Below, piece by piece: positions 46,448-56,740 of a stretch of DNA of 64,000 nucleotides. The notes beneath the pieces are model-generated. The model had not been told where the DNA came from, did not search any database, and saw nothing but the letters and a program-made list of their open reading frames with translations. The DNA lies in the NCBI GenBank assembly GCA_030762935.1, contig CM060890.1, positions 64,048,765 to 64,112,764 of the forward strand. The letters are read 5' to 3'. Positions within the stretch are counted from its first letter, which is position 1. The number at the start of each line of letters is the position of its first letter. Made by a program: the position numbers and the translations under genes. This DNA is from Hymenopus coronatus (taxonomy: Eukaryota; Arthropoda; Insecta; Mantodea; Hymenopodidae).

Positions 46448-46673
46448 TCCAATATCAATTGGTTTAACTGTTTTTTTCCACACAAGCTGTGTGTAGGACA
46501 GGAGTTGGATAGGTAGAGACAGACTGAAAAATTCAATGCCATAGCCGGGATTTGAACCACGGATCTCCCAGTCTCTAGCTGGTTGCTCTTCCACTGAGAT
46601 ACCATGGCAATATGCCGGCATAGCATTGAATCTCTCAACTGACTCGTATGTTTCCCGGTAAACCACAAGGTGA
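46448..46673 (-). repeat. SINE family c, copy 1
   Basis: Minus strand: TATCTCAGTGGAAGAGCAAC (A-box side, about 46582-46601), GTGGTTCAAATCCCGGC (B box, about 46544-46562), GTCTGTCTCTACCTATCCAA and CTCCTGTCCTACACACAGCT, then an A-run. Box spacing is that of a tRNA gene. The non-tRNA 3' body shows it is a SINE. Confidence 0.8.
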
Positions 46674-46754
46674 TATCAAATTATTTTGAGATGACAACCC
46701 TAAAGGCGACTTACAATATCCTAAGTACTTTAAGTCCCAAGATTCATAGTATAA

Positions 46755-46982
46755 GCCAATGTCAATGGGTATTGCTTTAATTGTTTGTTGCTTTTTTTTT
46801 TTCCGCACAGGCCGTGTGTAGGACAGGAGATGGATAGATAGAGACAGACTGAAACATTCAATGCCATAGCCGGGATTTGAGCCATGGATCTCCAGATCTC
46901 TAGCCGGTTGCTCTTCCACATACTGGCATAGCATTGAATTTCTCAACTGACTCGTATGTTTCCCGGCAAACCACAAGGTGAT
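46755..46982 (-). repeat. SINE family c, copy 2 (tandem)
   Basis: Second unit 307 bp downstream of copy 1 in the same orientation. It lacks part of the A-box side (GCTCTTCCACATACTGG instead of GCTCTTCCACTGAGATACCA). It shares the outer segment CTCAACTGACTCGTATGTTT and ACCACAAGGTGAT with copy 1, so the outer segment belongs to the repeated unit. Confidence 0.8.
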
Positions 46983-46983
46983 C

Positions 46984-47058
46984 TTTCAGTCTGACTCTAC
47001 CTATCCAACTCCTGTCCTACACACGGCTTGAATGAAAAAAACAATTAAACCAATACCA
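46984..47058 (+). repeat. SINE family c, inverted 3' fragment
   Basis: TTTCAGTCTGACTCTACCTA, TCCTGTCCTACACACGGCTT and an A-run repeat the 3' body of the SINE in inverted orientation, directly joined to copy 2. A snap-back pair with 46797-46860 results. Confidence 0.8.
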
Positions 47059-47060
47059 TT

Positions 47061-48353
47061 TCTGATGTGTTACACTCACATGACTTCCTCTAATTGATCT
47101 GCAAACGAACTTGTTTCAAAATTATTCTTCCTTCTACACCATAATATGCATTAGCAGAATGTACTTATTATCTAGTCCTAGTAAGGAGAAGGGAACCAAA
47201 GGAATGCGCTATGCTAAGGCGAAGGTCAAATGTTTTACAAGTTATCGTCTGAGGAAAGCATTTTAAAATTGAAACCAATAACAGGGAACATCTTGGAAAC
47301 GATCAACTCTACAACAACAATGAATATTACATAAATTGTGTGTTTTAAAGAAATCTACGGTTTTTGAAGTTTTGTCTATTACTTACGGTTTACCAGTTCA
47401 TCAAAATCCAGAAAAATGTATCCAGAACGAACAGGTCTTCAGAAGCTATTTCCGGAAAATTCAAGATAAACATTTTATTTGTGATGTAACTATGTATAAG
47501 TAAAGTATTTTAATCAAAACCGTTGAACCATTTTTGAGAGAAACAATATTTTCAAAAAGTGTAGTTTTAAAGGGTAATTTGGGGCGGGAGAGTTTCTTGA
47601 AAATCTTCCAAGTTTGGTGTCTTCCAAGGATGCGTCACGAAGATTTTCAAGAAAATCCCCCCACCCCCAAATACCCTTTACATGGAACTTTTTTAAAAAA
47701 TTTTGAATTTCTCAAAAATGGCTCTAACAATTTTGATTAAAATACCGTACAATAAAGATATTTACCTGATAAGTAAAATGTATAACTTGAATTTTCTGGG
47801 AATAGCCTCTAAAGACTACTTTACTCTGGATGAATTTTACGAAATTTTGCATAAACGCTAAACCGTGAGAGCGGGACAAAAACTTACCACAAAAAAAAAA
47901 AAAAAAATGTAGAGCACGTTAAAACACACAATTTATGTTATATAATTTTTTTTTCATGGAGTTGATCGTTTTTTAGATATTCCTTGTTATTGGTTTCAGT
48001 TATGAAAAACTTATACTATTTTCATTCAGGAATTTGTTAACGCCTGCCCATACAAACAAAGGAACTTCAGTCACATAGTAACCAGCTTTTGACTATCACT
48101 TTAACCTACGGTACTCCCTTATTTCGCCCCTACTTACAAGAAGGCAAGTAATTAGACAATTTCTTCTATTTTTTTTCTGGATTAGCATGAAGTGAATTGA
48201 AACATAAGCTTTTTAACAATAATTTGTTGCAGAGATGTACAGAAAGTCATGTGAGTGGAACACATGTATTTACGGCGAAATCTTGATGTCTAATTTTTGA
48301 GTGCATTGCAATACCTTCTTTATACATTATATATAGTGCGTATAGAGAAAGTA
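47061..48353 (-). mobile_element. TAGA element interrupted by an inverted partner
   Basis: Parts are 47061-47609 (stem-loop TGTGTTACACTCACATGACT to AGTTTCTTGAAAATCTTCC) and 48262-48353 (GTATTTACGGCGAAATCTTG to AGAGAAAGTAC). The CA-tract region between them is missing and replaced by the plus-strand copy at 47610-48265. Junctions show short shared bases (TTCC and ACAT), which suggests end-joining rather than a simple insertion. Confidence 0.8.
47610..48265 (+). mobile_element. TAGA element, 5'-truncated, inverted inside its sister
   Basis: Starts at AAGTTTGGTGTCTTCCAAGG, runs through TGCGTCACGAAGATTTTCAA and the body, and ends TACAGAAAGTCATGTGAGTG then GAACACAT. It lacks the 5' palindrome and TG tract. 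With the flanking minus-strand half it forms an inverted repeat of about 0.5 kb per arm with a very small spacer. Confidence 0.8.
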
Positions 48354-48777
48354 CAACAAAAAAAAAAAAAAATTAAAAAAAGGCGATTAGCAAAGATAAC
48401 GAAAATTCAGGAAGTGTCTGGTGGTAGCCGTAGCTGTCAAAACTTGCTACGGGGAAACGTTTTTGGCGACGTAGAGAAAGAGGTCGGGTAATCAGGCATC
48501 GCAACTGACAGCTGAAATGCCCTCTCAGACCCGCCTTATTAATTGAACGGGTTTTCCACACCGAGCTATAAATCACTCCATCACATCTTCGCTGCCCCTT
48601 TATCTCAGGAATAAAATACGCTAATCCGGAATAACCATTCCCACAATCCCATTAAATATCACCTGTTGCAGAGGACATCCCCCCCCCTCCTTCCGCCGGT
48701 TTCCCCAGAAAAGATACCTTTCGTACACGCGACTATTTCAATGAATAATTTAACACACACTTTGTTGTGTTTACTTT
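48354..48777. other. Unassigned spacer
   Basis: Less AT-rich than average at 48400-48720, with an A-run at 48356-48371 and a C-run near 48680-48689. No homology recognised. Confidence 0.4.
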
Positions 48778-49335
48778 TGATGTGTTCCATTCACATCACT
48801 TTCTCTACCTGTTCTGTAATAAACCATTCTCACCAAAGCTTATTATTCAATCTACTTCGTGCTAATGAGATAAACATTAGCAGATATTGTCCACGTACTT
48901 AGTTCCTTTAAGCAGAAAGAAAATAAGGGAATACACTAACCAAAGCGACAGCGAAGCACATGACCAGGACTAAAACAAATGAAAAAAATGACAAATTCCC
49001 TTTTGAGAAATATTTTAAGTATTTTAAAATTAAAATTAATAAAAATATATAAAAAGTGTTAAATTCCTCCATAAAATGTGTGTATGACAATGATTTAACG
49101 AGATCTACATCTTTTGTATAGGTACTAAGTTTCTGTCTATCCCTTACGATTTAACACTTATATAAAAGGTCTTCCAGAATGAATAAAGTATTGCCAGATA
49201 GTTCAAATTATATATTTTTCCCGGTAAATATATTTAATATACAATAATTTAATCAAATTCGTTATAGAGAAAATCGAAATTTTCAAAATGTTTCCTTGTA
49301 AAGGGTAATTTGGTATTAAAATGTTGAAAATAATT
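48778..49335 (-). mobile_element. TAGA element, 5'-truncated copy
   Basis: Begins TGATGTGTTCCATTCACATC and ACTTTCTCTACC, and continues through the body to CCTTGTAAAGGGTAATTTGG, then stops. The CA tract and terminal palindrome are absent. Confidence 0.8.
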
Positions 49336-49749
49336 TAGCTATAACGGTATATTGTTTTGTCATAAGTTTATAATTTTTGGCTAAAATCGATAAAAAATAT
49401 ATGTTCTAAAACACTTCTTAGAGACAAAATATATATTTATATCAGCAAGATTGTAATTTTTTCATCTCGTGGAGTACTTTTATTATAAAAGTAAACAATG
49501 AAACAACTAATAACTTAAATACCACTAGAGATACAACGAAAAAGTACACATGCCTATGATTTGTTGTATTACTTGAGGTATAATATTAACATTATAGGTT
49601 CCTTAATATAAAATTTAGAAATTTCACCTATAGGTGCTCTTAAGGATTGAAATGCGAGGTTGCCAGTAAGGGTAGGGAATTGCCTGTCAGTCACTATTAT
49701 AGTTAATATACTTTAGAATCAAGTGTAATAGAAAAATGAATTTTAAAAA
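49336..49749. other. Unassigned spacer
   Basis: AT-rich, nothing recognised. Confidence 0.4.
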
Positions 49750-50568
49750 TCTGATGTGTTCCATTCACATGACTTTCTCTACATCTCCGCAACAATTTAT
49801 TGTTAAAAAGCTTAGCCTTCTATTTACTTCATCCTAATTGAGAAAACATTAGAAAAAATAGTCTCATGACTTGCTTCCATGTAAGTAGAAGGGAAATAAG
49901 GGAGTTCCATAAGTTAGAGTGATAGTCTAAAGCTGGTTGCTATGTGACTAAAGTTCCTTTGTGTGTATGGACAGGAGTTGACAAATTCCTGTATGAGTAA
50001 AGTATAAGTTTTTCAGTTCTGAAACTAAAAACAAGGAATATCTTTAAAACCGATCAACTCCACGAAAAAAACGTATATAACATAAATTGTGTGTTTTAGT
50101 GTGCTGTACATTTACTGTGTGTTAAGTTTTTGTCCATCTCTTATGGCTTAGCATTTATGCAGAAATCCGTAAAATACATCCAGAATAAAGTAGTCTTAAG
50201 AGGTTATTCCCAGAGAAATCAAGATATATATTTTATTTGTCAAGTAAATATCTTAAATATACGATATTTTGATCAAAATCGTTAGAGCCATTTTTAAGAA
50301 AATAAAATTTTTCGAAAGTTTTTCCAAGTAAAGGCTAGTATGGGGTGTCGCATCCCCAGAAGATACCAAACTTAAATACCAAATTTGGTTTTTAACGGTC
50401 TTTTCGTTTTCTAGCTATGCTGCACACACACACACGGACATTTTTCTAAAAATGCTTTTTTTGGATTCAGGGGGTCTCAAAACATATTTCCGGTGCAATC
50501 TCGGTATCGAATTTTTGCGTGCAATGCAATACCTTCTGTATACACTATGTACGCATAGAAGAAAAAAT
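49750..50568 (-). mobile_element. TAGA element, full-length copy
   Basis: Plus strand from CTGATGTGTTCCATTCACAT and ACTTTCTCTACA to CACTATGTACGCATAGAAGA. It carries a CA tract (50424-50437) and TTTTTTTGGATTCAGGGGGT, the intact form of the site where the nested copy at 28405 inserted. The last bases (AGAGAAAGTAAAAA) are degraded to AGAAGAAAAAATG. Confidence 0.85.
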
Positions 50569-51335
50569 GTGATTCATGGAAATGTCACAAAGTTGCCGAA
50601 TATCTCTTACAATTCATATAAAAATTGTAATATTCCGCAGCAGCTCCCTTCTAACCATTGCGTTCTAGTATGTTAAACTGAGATCCTGCTCTACCCTTAA
50701 CACGATCTACGCTGTTTTAATATTGCTTTATGATTCCTAAAGTGCAATGTATCTCGACAATAAATAGATAACATTACAAGTAAATTCATAAATGAACATT
50801 TTGCATTCTGCAACCTAACAAGTTTTGTTGCTTAATTTAAATGGGGTGTTATGCTGATACATGTTATACATGCATTTTTCGTTGCAAAACCTGTTATTAG
50901 TGTCATTAAGGTTGTTCCGTATAAGTCATGAATGGGTATTCCGTACAGTGTCACTACGTACAAATCCCATCTGAAATGACCGTGATCCAGATAATTTCTG
51001 CCGAAGTAAAGAATTTCGATAATTCCCATTACGCTTACCCAAGAAAAAATATAAGTCATCCGAAACTAATGCACTCTACTGCACATTTCCAGGAGATTAT
51101 CTAATTATAGGAGGGTGAGGATAAGCATGATTATCTGTGGGAGATACCCTTAGGAAAAACGGGCGTTTATACTAACTACCGCATAGCAGGGCACCATTAG
51201 GTAATAATGCAACCCCAATGAAGTATGAGCAAAAAGTTATGCTGAATGTGCTATTGACAAACATTTCTGCTAGAGGAGGCATTCAATTTGAATGACACCT
51301 ACCGGAATACGGGTACTAAATTCATGTTGGATTTA
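50569..51335. other. Unassigned spacer
   Basis: No recognised content. AT-rich. Confidence 0.4.
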
Positions 51336-51772
51336 CGAGGCGTATCCGGAAAGTAAGCGCCATTTCGTTCTATCGCCACCGCAATATCAGTGTCGCAGTT
51401 CCATGTATGACACTATTACAGATGATTACGACATGCATATGTCAAAGCACAGTGTGGGCGGCCTTCTGTTGTAACTGATGGTTTGATTGAACAAATGAAT
51501 GAGGCTATTAGTGAAAACAGGTGGTTCATAATAAGGATGTTTTGTGATGTATTTATCAAAACACGGTTTTCAGCAATGGCTGTCTTCACTGGCGGCAGCT
51601 TTCTTTGAAGAGGGCATACAAAAGTTAATTCCCCGCTATGACAAATGCCTGATGGTAGCTACATCGAAAAATAGGTTAAGAAATGCTCTTTCGTGAATAA
51701 ATAAATGTTCTGAAAACAAAAACTTTATGCCCATTTTTTTCCAAATTGGCACTTATTTTCCGGGCACTTCTT
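51336..51772 (+). mobile_element. Internally deleted mariner with diverged inverted repeats
   Basis: After a TA, CGAGGCGTATCCGGAAAGTA at 51336 pairs imperfectly with the far end (51743-51772), which reads GAAGTGCCCGGAAAATAAGT on the minus strand. The two ends match at roughly three of four positions. The terminal repeat is related to that of the mariner at 53879. About 435 bp remain of a normal length near 1.3 kb. Only the transposase C-terminus is left inside. Confidence 0.75.
51562..51695 (+). pseudogene. Mariner transposase C-terminal remnant
   Basis: Open for 43 codons to a TGA at 51693: HGFQQWLSSLAAAFFEEGIQ then KLIPRYDKCL. The FFEEGIQKL-PRYDKCL block is the conserved C-terminal helix region of mariner transposases and closely matches NFYEEGIQKLVPRNDKCL in the copy at 53978. 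The DNA-binding and catalytic parts are deleted. Codons after the block (MVATSKNRLRNALS) do not match the usual YVEK ending. Confidence 0.75.
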
Positions 51773-52492
51773 TTATTAATCTAGAAATATGTTATTATAT
51801 GTAAAGACAAAGAATGAGAATTTAGTGGTAGTGCACTTTGAAGTGCATTAATTGCTAATCCCCTCAAACACAAACAGAACAAGTTTAGCTTAGAAAAGTA
51901 ACGATCTTAATGCAGGAAATCATCTCCCTGTGATGTCAAATTTCTTCTGCACGTGTGCCAAATATGATTCATGCTGAGTTCCTTTTTCCCAGTTGCAGCC
52001 AGTGGGTAGGTGAACCGTAACTGCACAGTTATTCGGTACGCTAGTTTCTCAACAGGAAACCAGTTATCCACTTTACAATTACTGGCTTGTAGCTTTGCAT
52101 GAGTTAAAGGAGACGTCTAACTTCAAACATAACATTTCAGATGCAGACCCCCTGGTTCATGAAACTATACAAAGCATGGAGGTTATACAGAAACTGGTCT
52201 GTAACAAGGTAACTGTGTTACTGTTATTAGTTTACCACCGTAACCGTATGGTAACAATCAGAAAAACAATATGGCACAATGCAATTTGCGATAGAACACA
52301 AAAACAAACCCTTCGAGAATCTATTCAAGGTGGGCGGACTTCTTATATTCTATAATCAACAGATATGCAATGATGAATATTCCATTTTTAATTATTTAGC
52401 TGGTAGAGAAACAATCTCCAGTAGCACATCTGTTTGTTTCCTTGTTTTATATCTCTTCACCACCAAAGACATACTAAAAAAAAAAAAAAAAA
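51773..52492. other. Unassigned spacer
   Basis: Nothing recognised. It ends in an A18 run at 52478-52495 next to a TAGA copy. Frames at 52095-52355 lack known domains. Confidence 0.4.
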
Positions 52493-52920
52493 ACTAATGT
52501 GCTCCATTCACATGACTTTCTCTATATATCTGTAACAAATTATTGTTAACAAGCTTATTCTTCTATCTAATTAATGCTAAAACATTAGCAGAAACGATCT
52601 TATTACTTAGTTCCTTTATAAGTAGAAGGGAAATAAGGGAATATACTAGGCTAAACCGACAGTCAAATGTTCTAAAATGTGGTTGCTATGGGATTGAAAT
52701 CCGTTTCTTTGCGTGGCCAGGCAACTTCACGTATGGGAAAAGTTTGTTTTAAAACTGAAATCAATAACAAGGAACATATCGAAAACGGCCAACTTCACAA
52801 AAAAGTGTATACAACATAAATGTTGTGTTTTATCGTGATCTTCACATTTTTTGTGTAGTAAGTTTTGCGAAAGCTTAAGCAAAATTAATTCAGAATGAAG
52901 AGGGCTCTAGAGCCTATACT
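52493..52920 (-). mobile_element. TAGA element, 3'-half fragment
   Basis: Starts CTAATGTGCTCCATTCACAT and ACTTTCTCTATA after an A-run. It runs to AAGCAAAATTAATTCAGAAT and stops at GAGCCTATACTTG, where a SINE follows. Confidence 0.85.
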
Positions 52921-52940
52921 TGAGTAGCACTGACAATGTT

Positions 52941-53130
52941 AAGATATTTATGAAGTTATGGGTTTGAATCTCGTTTAGGGTGAGTTACGAGTAAGGTTTT
53001 CATCAGGGTTTTCCCTTATCCTGAGAAGACTATGTCGAGTAACTCTAAGCTCCATGGATACTGAGTTCATTTAAGCATTATATCGCCGATTTTATTCATC
53101 GTCCGATAGGTTAAAGGACATTAAAATACA
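52941..53130 (+). repeat. SINE family d, copy 2
   Basis: B box TGGGTTTGAATCTCG at about 52959, then TTTAGGGTGAGTTACGAGTA, GGTTTTCCCTTATCCTGAG, and an A-rich 3' end ACAAAAACAAAACA. Same order as the copies at 7954 and 58501. Confidence 0.7.
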
Positions 53131-53878
53131 AAAACAAAACATAATACACACACAAGACACATTAAGCTCCAATTATAGTAGAAAAACCACTACTTTTTGT
53201 GCTCCCCAAATGGAAAACAGCTGTGTTCTGAAACGTAGTCATAATCACACAAACAAGCGTGAAGCATTTAAGTGTCAAAATGCCATTACAGTATGTTGAT
53301 GCCAGGCAGCAGTTGGGCATCTCTGTATGAAAGCATTCCAGCAAGGAAATAGAATTAGTTATATCAGTTTCTATTTTATCATTTTAAAACAGAATAATAT
53401 AACTTTCTTTAACACACGCTTGAGAGGCAATTCAAAAGTTTTTGAAAACAAATTAGTAAAAAAATGGTGTCATGTGAAGTAAAAGTTTGCAAGCAAACAA
53501 AGTTTAAAGCTCGGCTTTCTCATTAATAACCATATACCTGTGCAATTATAGTGTCAGTTAGATATTTAGATGCACAAAGTGAAAAAACTAAATATTTTGT
53601 TAGAATTTTAGAATCCGTATTGTTTTATTATAAAAAAAAATTCTTATATTGTTTTTTCATGTTCGTTGTAATTTCAAATTTGCATTACCCTAAAACCTAC
53701 ACTTCAATTAACATACTAGCATGTATCTCGTTTTGATAAATTAGCGAGAGCGACATAAAATATAAAATATTTAGGCTCTGAAGTAGGTTTAGTCATTGAT
53801 AAATTTGAATCTAGAATCGTCCAATCAATGCTACGGTTCCTAGAACACTACGGCTGAATTCTATTTGCTGCTGTTTTA
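53131..53878. other. Unassigned spacer
   Basis: AT-rich, nothing recognised. The TA at 53877-53878 is the target-site copy of the mariner that follows. Confidence 0.4.
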
Positions 53879-54630
53879 CGAGGTACGTCCAGAAAGTAAG
53901 TTCCGTTTGGTAATAAAATTAAATTGTGTACAGATACAGAATAATTATTTATTGCACAAAATTCTACAACTCTTAAACTACTTTTCCACATAACTGCCGA
54001 AATTTTGCAGGCATTTGTCATTGCGTGGCACAAGTTTTTGTATACCTTCTTCATAGAAGTTTGCTGCCTGTGTCTTCAAAAAGTTGGAAACATTTTCTTT
54101 CAGCTCTTCATCATTGTTGAAGTGTTGACCGCCAAGGAAAGACTTGAGATGTAAAAACAGATGAAAGTCGCTAGGAGCGAGGTCATGGCTGTACGGAGGA
54201 TGGTCAAACACGTCCCAGCCAAATCCCTGTAGGAGGTTTTTCGTCACATTTGCAGATGGATGCACACTTCGTTCTTCATCGTGCACTTCACTACGTCCTT
54301 CATTGAACTGTCGGACCCATCTTCTCACCATTGAATCAGTCATCGCATTTTGTCCGTAAACTTCGCAAATTTGCCGATAAATTTCAATTGGTTTCACTTT
54401 CCTAGCACTCAGAAAACGAATCACAGATCTGATTTCACAAGCGGCGGGATTTTCAATCCACACCGACATTGCAAACAAGCACAACAAAGCGTATGTGGCT
54501 GACAGCGATCTCAGAATGGCGCACGTTTCTTCTCCTTGATACAGAGCGTCTACCGCGCATGTGCGGAACTGCGTTCGAGCGCTGCAGCGGAGATAAATTG
54601 AAACGGAACTTACTTTCTGGACGTACCTCG
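53879..54630 (-). mobile_element. Internally deleted mariner with perfect 30-bp inverted repeats
   Basis: A 752-bp element flanked by TA on both sides (53877-53878 and 54631-54632). The terminal inverted repeats, CGAGGTACGTCCAGAAAG... at 53879-53908 and its exact complement at 54601-54630, match at all 30 positions. An intact mariner is about 1.3 kb, so roughly 0.55 kb has been lost from the middle. Perfect ends imply recent mobility, probably by a transposase supplied from elsewhere. Confidence 0.92.
53978..54487 (-). CDS. Mariner transposase, in-frame internal deletion (N-terminus joined to C-terminus)
   Basis: An uninterrupted 169-codon frame. The likely start is the methionine at 54469 (MSVWIENPAACEIRSVIRFL), since the six upstream codons are not part of the family. 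Residues 1-65 form the paired helix-turn-helix DNA-binding region, with YRQICEVYG, MVRRWVRQFNEGR and VHDEERS. A junction near VHPSANVTKN leads directly into LLQGFGWDVFDHPPYSHDLA and PSDFHLFLHLKS, which contains the third catalytic Asp, and on to FYEEGIQKLVPRNDKCL. About 190 residues with the first two catalytic Asp are gone, yet the frame is kept. It could bind the inverted repeats but cannot cut DNA. A similar product might act as a repressor. That role is inference. Confidence 0.8.
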   Translation of the reverse strand: MLCLFAMSVWIENPAACEIRSVIRFLSARKVKPIEIYRQICEVYGQNAMTDSMVRRWVRQFNEGRSEVHDEERSVHPSANVTKNLLQGFGWDVFDHPPYSHDLAPSDFHLFLHLKSFLGGQHFNNDEELKENVSNFLKTQAANFYEEGIQKLVPRNDKCLQNFGSYVEK

Positions 54631-55146
54631 TATAATCAATATTATGTATTGTTTATTTTGCAAGTCTGCCTGAAACATCCAAAATAGCTCGGGATTGAAG
54701 ACAAACTTCATCATTGGTTAAAGTATTGGGGTGAATTAGCAGGAGGCGCAAGCACGTGTACTAATGTCGCCCAGGTATGACTATTAAGCACCACTAATAC
54801 GAGTATATCCGGGCTCCGAGAAAAGTTATGTGGTACTCTGAGTCAGCCGAGTCAAGTTGGAGCAGCCTGCTTTAAGGATAGAAGGAAGAACCTTTGGATG
54901 TGTACCAAAGGATCGACGTTATCGAATACTGTGCTAGATGTGAAAGATCCAGCATCGTTCTTTCCTTTTGCTTGGGCTACAGTCGCTGTAAGTGATGTCG
55001 GCTTTCATGTGGTGCAAATATCTTTCCTTAAAACAATAAGAGAGAAGTTTGCGATGATTGTATACATACAATTGGCCGAACCTTCAGTATTCAAAATCTT
55101 GACGCTACTACAAAATGCTATGAACTGATTTGAATATTAAAAAAAA
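54631..55146. other. Unassigned spacer with a repeated motif
   Basis: Contains CAAGTTGGAGCAGCCTGC at 54853-54870, a motif that recurs at 60806 and 61636. Otherwise nothing recognised. Confidence 0.4.
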
Positions 55147-55372
55147 ATAGAACACGTTGCATTCACATGACTTTGTTCATCTGTTCTGCTAATAAGCCAT
55201 TCTTACAAAAGCTCATTCCTCTATCTGCTTCATGCTAATCGAGATTAACGTTACAGAATGATCTTATTACTTAGTTCCTTATGTAGAAGGAGACTAAGGG
55301 AAAGGCTGAAGTCAAATATTTCAATAGCTATCGCTATGCGGTTGACATTGAAATTCGGCAAAATACACTAGT
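55147..55372 (-). mobile_element. TAGA element, short diverged 3' fragment
   Basis: AACACGTTGCATTCACATGA and CTTTGTTCATCTG, then CTTAGTTCCTTATGTAGAAG and a CGGCAAAATACAC end. About 225 bp remain and divergence is higher than in other copies. Confidence 0.7.
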
Positions 55373-55495
55373 ATGAGAAAATTGCAAGACCAAGAAGGAA
55401 ACTCATGAATGCAACGAATTTAATACCACAGATTAGGTACATGACAAGTACCAAATAACTTTTAAAATATATACATGAACTTTGAGCCCTCATAT
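55373..55495. other. Spacer / possible end of a Tc1 element
   Basis: May include the 3' non-coding part of the Tc1 element that follows, but no inverted repeat could be matched. Confidence 0.3.
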
Positions 55496-56498
55496 TCAGT
55501 ATTTGCTGTGGCCTTCATGCTCTGCAATCAGAGCTGCTATTAGCCGTGGAATTTAGTTAAAAATGTTCTGAATAAATTCCTGAGGGATTTCCCTCCACGC
55601 AGTTAGTATTCGAGCCCACAAATCCGTAACACCGGTTACTGGAGGACCATGACGCACACAGTACCGACCAACCATATCCCACTGATGTTCGATGGGCGAC
55701 ATGTCTGGCGAATGTGTAGGCCAGGGAAGCAATGTTATCTGTCGCTCTTCCAAGAAGGCTTGTGCATTCCGGGCATTGTCATGTTGAAATGTGACCTGTG
55801 GAGATGTCTGAAGCAGGGGGGAGTACCTCGGGCTCCACAACCACCTATAGGTACCAATTGCTGCTCAAAACGCTCTCAATTCGTAGGAGGCGAGATCGGT
55901 TGTTGTAACCAACGGCGCCCCAAACCATTACATCTTATGTTTGTCCACTATGAAGCTCACGAATGCAGCTCTCCAATTTGCGCTCACCACGGTACCGCCG
56001 GACACATATGCGGCCTTCACTGTAGGACACGTTTAGCGGGACTCGTCCGAAAATACTACATTTTGCCTCTCAGCACCCCAGTGACGGAGTTCAGTGCCCA
56101 TTGCAGTCGGAGGAGCTTGTGGTTTCTAGACAATGAAAGCCAGCACAATGGCATACTACAACCAGTCCAACCTGCAGCAGACGGCGACGAACCGTTGATG
56201 CAGACAAGTTCAGTGCTCCAGCGTCGAGTCAATACAGTGAATGAAGCTGTAGGGTCCATTATGGTCATGCGGACAAGAAAGCGGTTATCTCGTGCTACGG
56301 CCATCTTCCGTTTTCCAGAACCCACTCTTCGCTGCGTACGAACTTCATCTATCCACTGCTTCCACACGCATTACTGTCGTAGCAGCATGCCCTGTACGAT
56401 CCGAAATGTCAAACACAGTACGACAAACCCGCTCCCCGGAGACCGATCATTTTGCCCCGTTCGAACTCACTCACATGCCGATATAGCTCCGGAGGCAT
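55496..56498 (-). pseudogene. Tc1-type transposase pseudogene
   Basis: About 334 codons from MPPELYRHVSEFERGKMIGL at 56498 to PRLIAALIAEHEGHSKY and a stop at 55496. Blocks in order: N-terminal helix-turn-helix with VWKQWIDEVRTQRRVGSGKR (about 56320-56367), VRMTIMDPTASFTVLTRRWS, WTGCSMPLCWLSLSRNHKLL, NVVFSDESR with the first catalytic Asp (about 56040-56065), FQHDNARNAQAF with the second, and SPDMSPIEHQWDMVG with the catalytic Glu. Spacing between the second Asp and Glu is 29 residues, not 34, because about five residues after DNAR are deleted. A stop follows SDESR, and frameshifts occur near 55840-55900 and 56370-56420. The length is normal for Tc1. It is dead. Confidence 0.85.
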
Positions 56499-56740
56499 AC
56501 TGGCACTCACTTTATTGTTGTTTCCACCTTGTTTGACAGCTCTGCACTGATTACACTAGGTTCAAAACTGACCTTGTCGGACCGATACGACTGGCTCAGC
56601 TCGGCCTACGTGTACACCATCTCTATGCAAACCTAATCACTTATTGCTTGCACACTCTTCTGCGCTTCCAACAAGTTTGGAGTTATTCGGGAAATTCTTT
56701 CTTGGCGCTTCAATTTTTACAAACGGTACTGTAAGTCTAT
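56499..56740. other. Spacer / possible 5' end of the Tc1 element
   Basis: Less AT-rich than average up to about 56650. Terminal inverted repeats are not identifiable. Confidence 0.35.

Noticed and set aside
46544..46601. tRNA gene on the minus strand
   Set aside because: A and B boxes are present, but the acceptor stem does not close and the head continues into a repeated SINE body.
55649..56536. 295-codon forward open frame
   Set aside because: It is the antisense shadow of the Tc1 transposase pseudogene on the minus strand, which shows the conserved SDESR, DNAR and SPIEH blocks.
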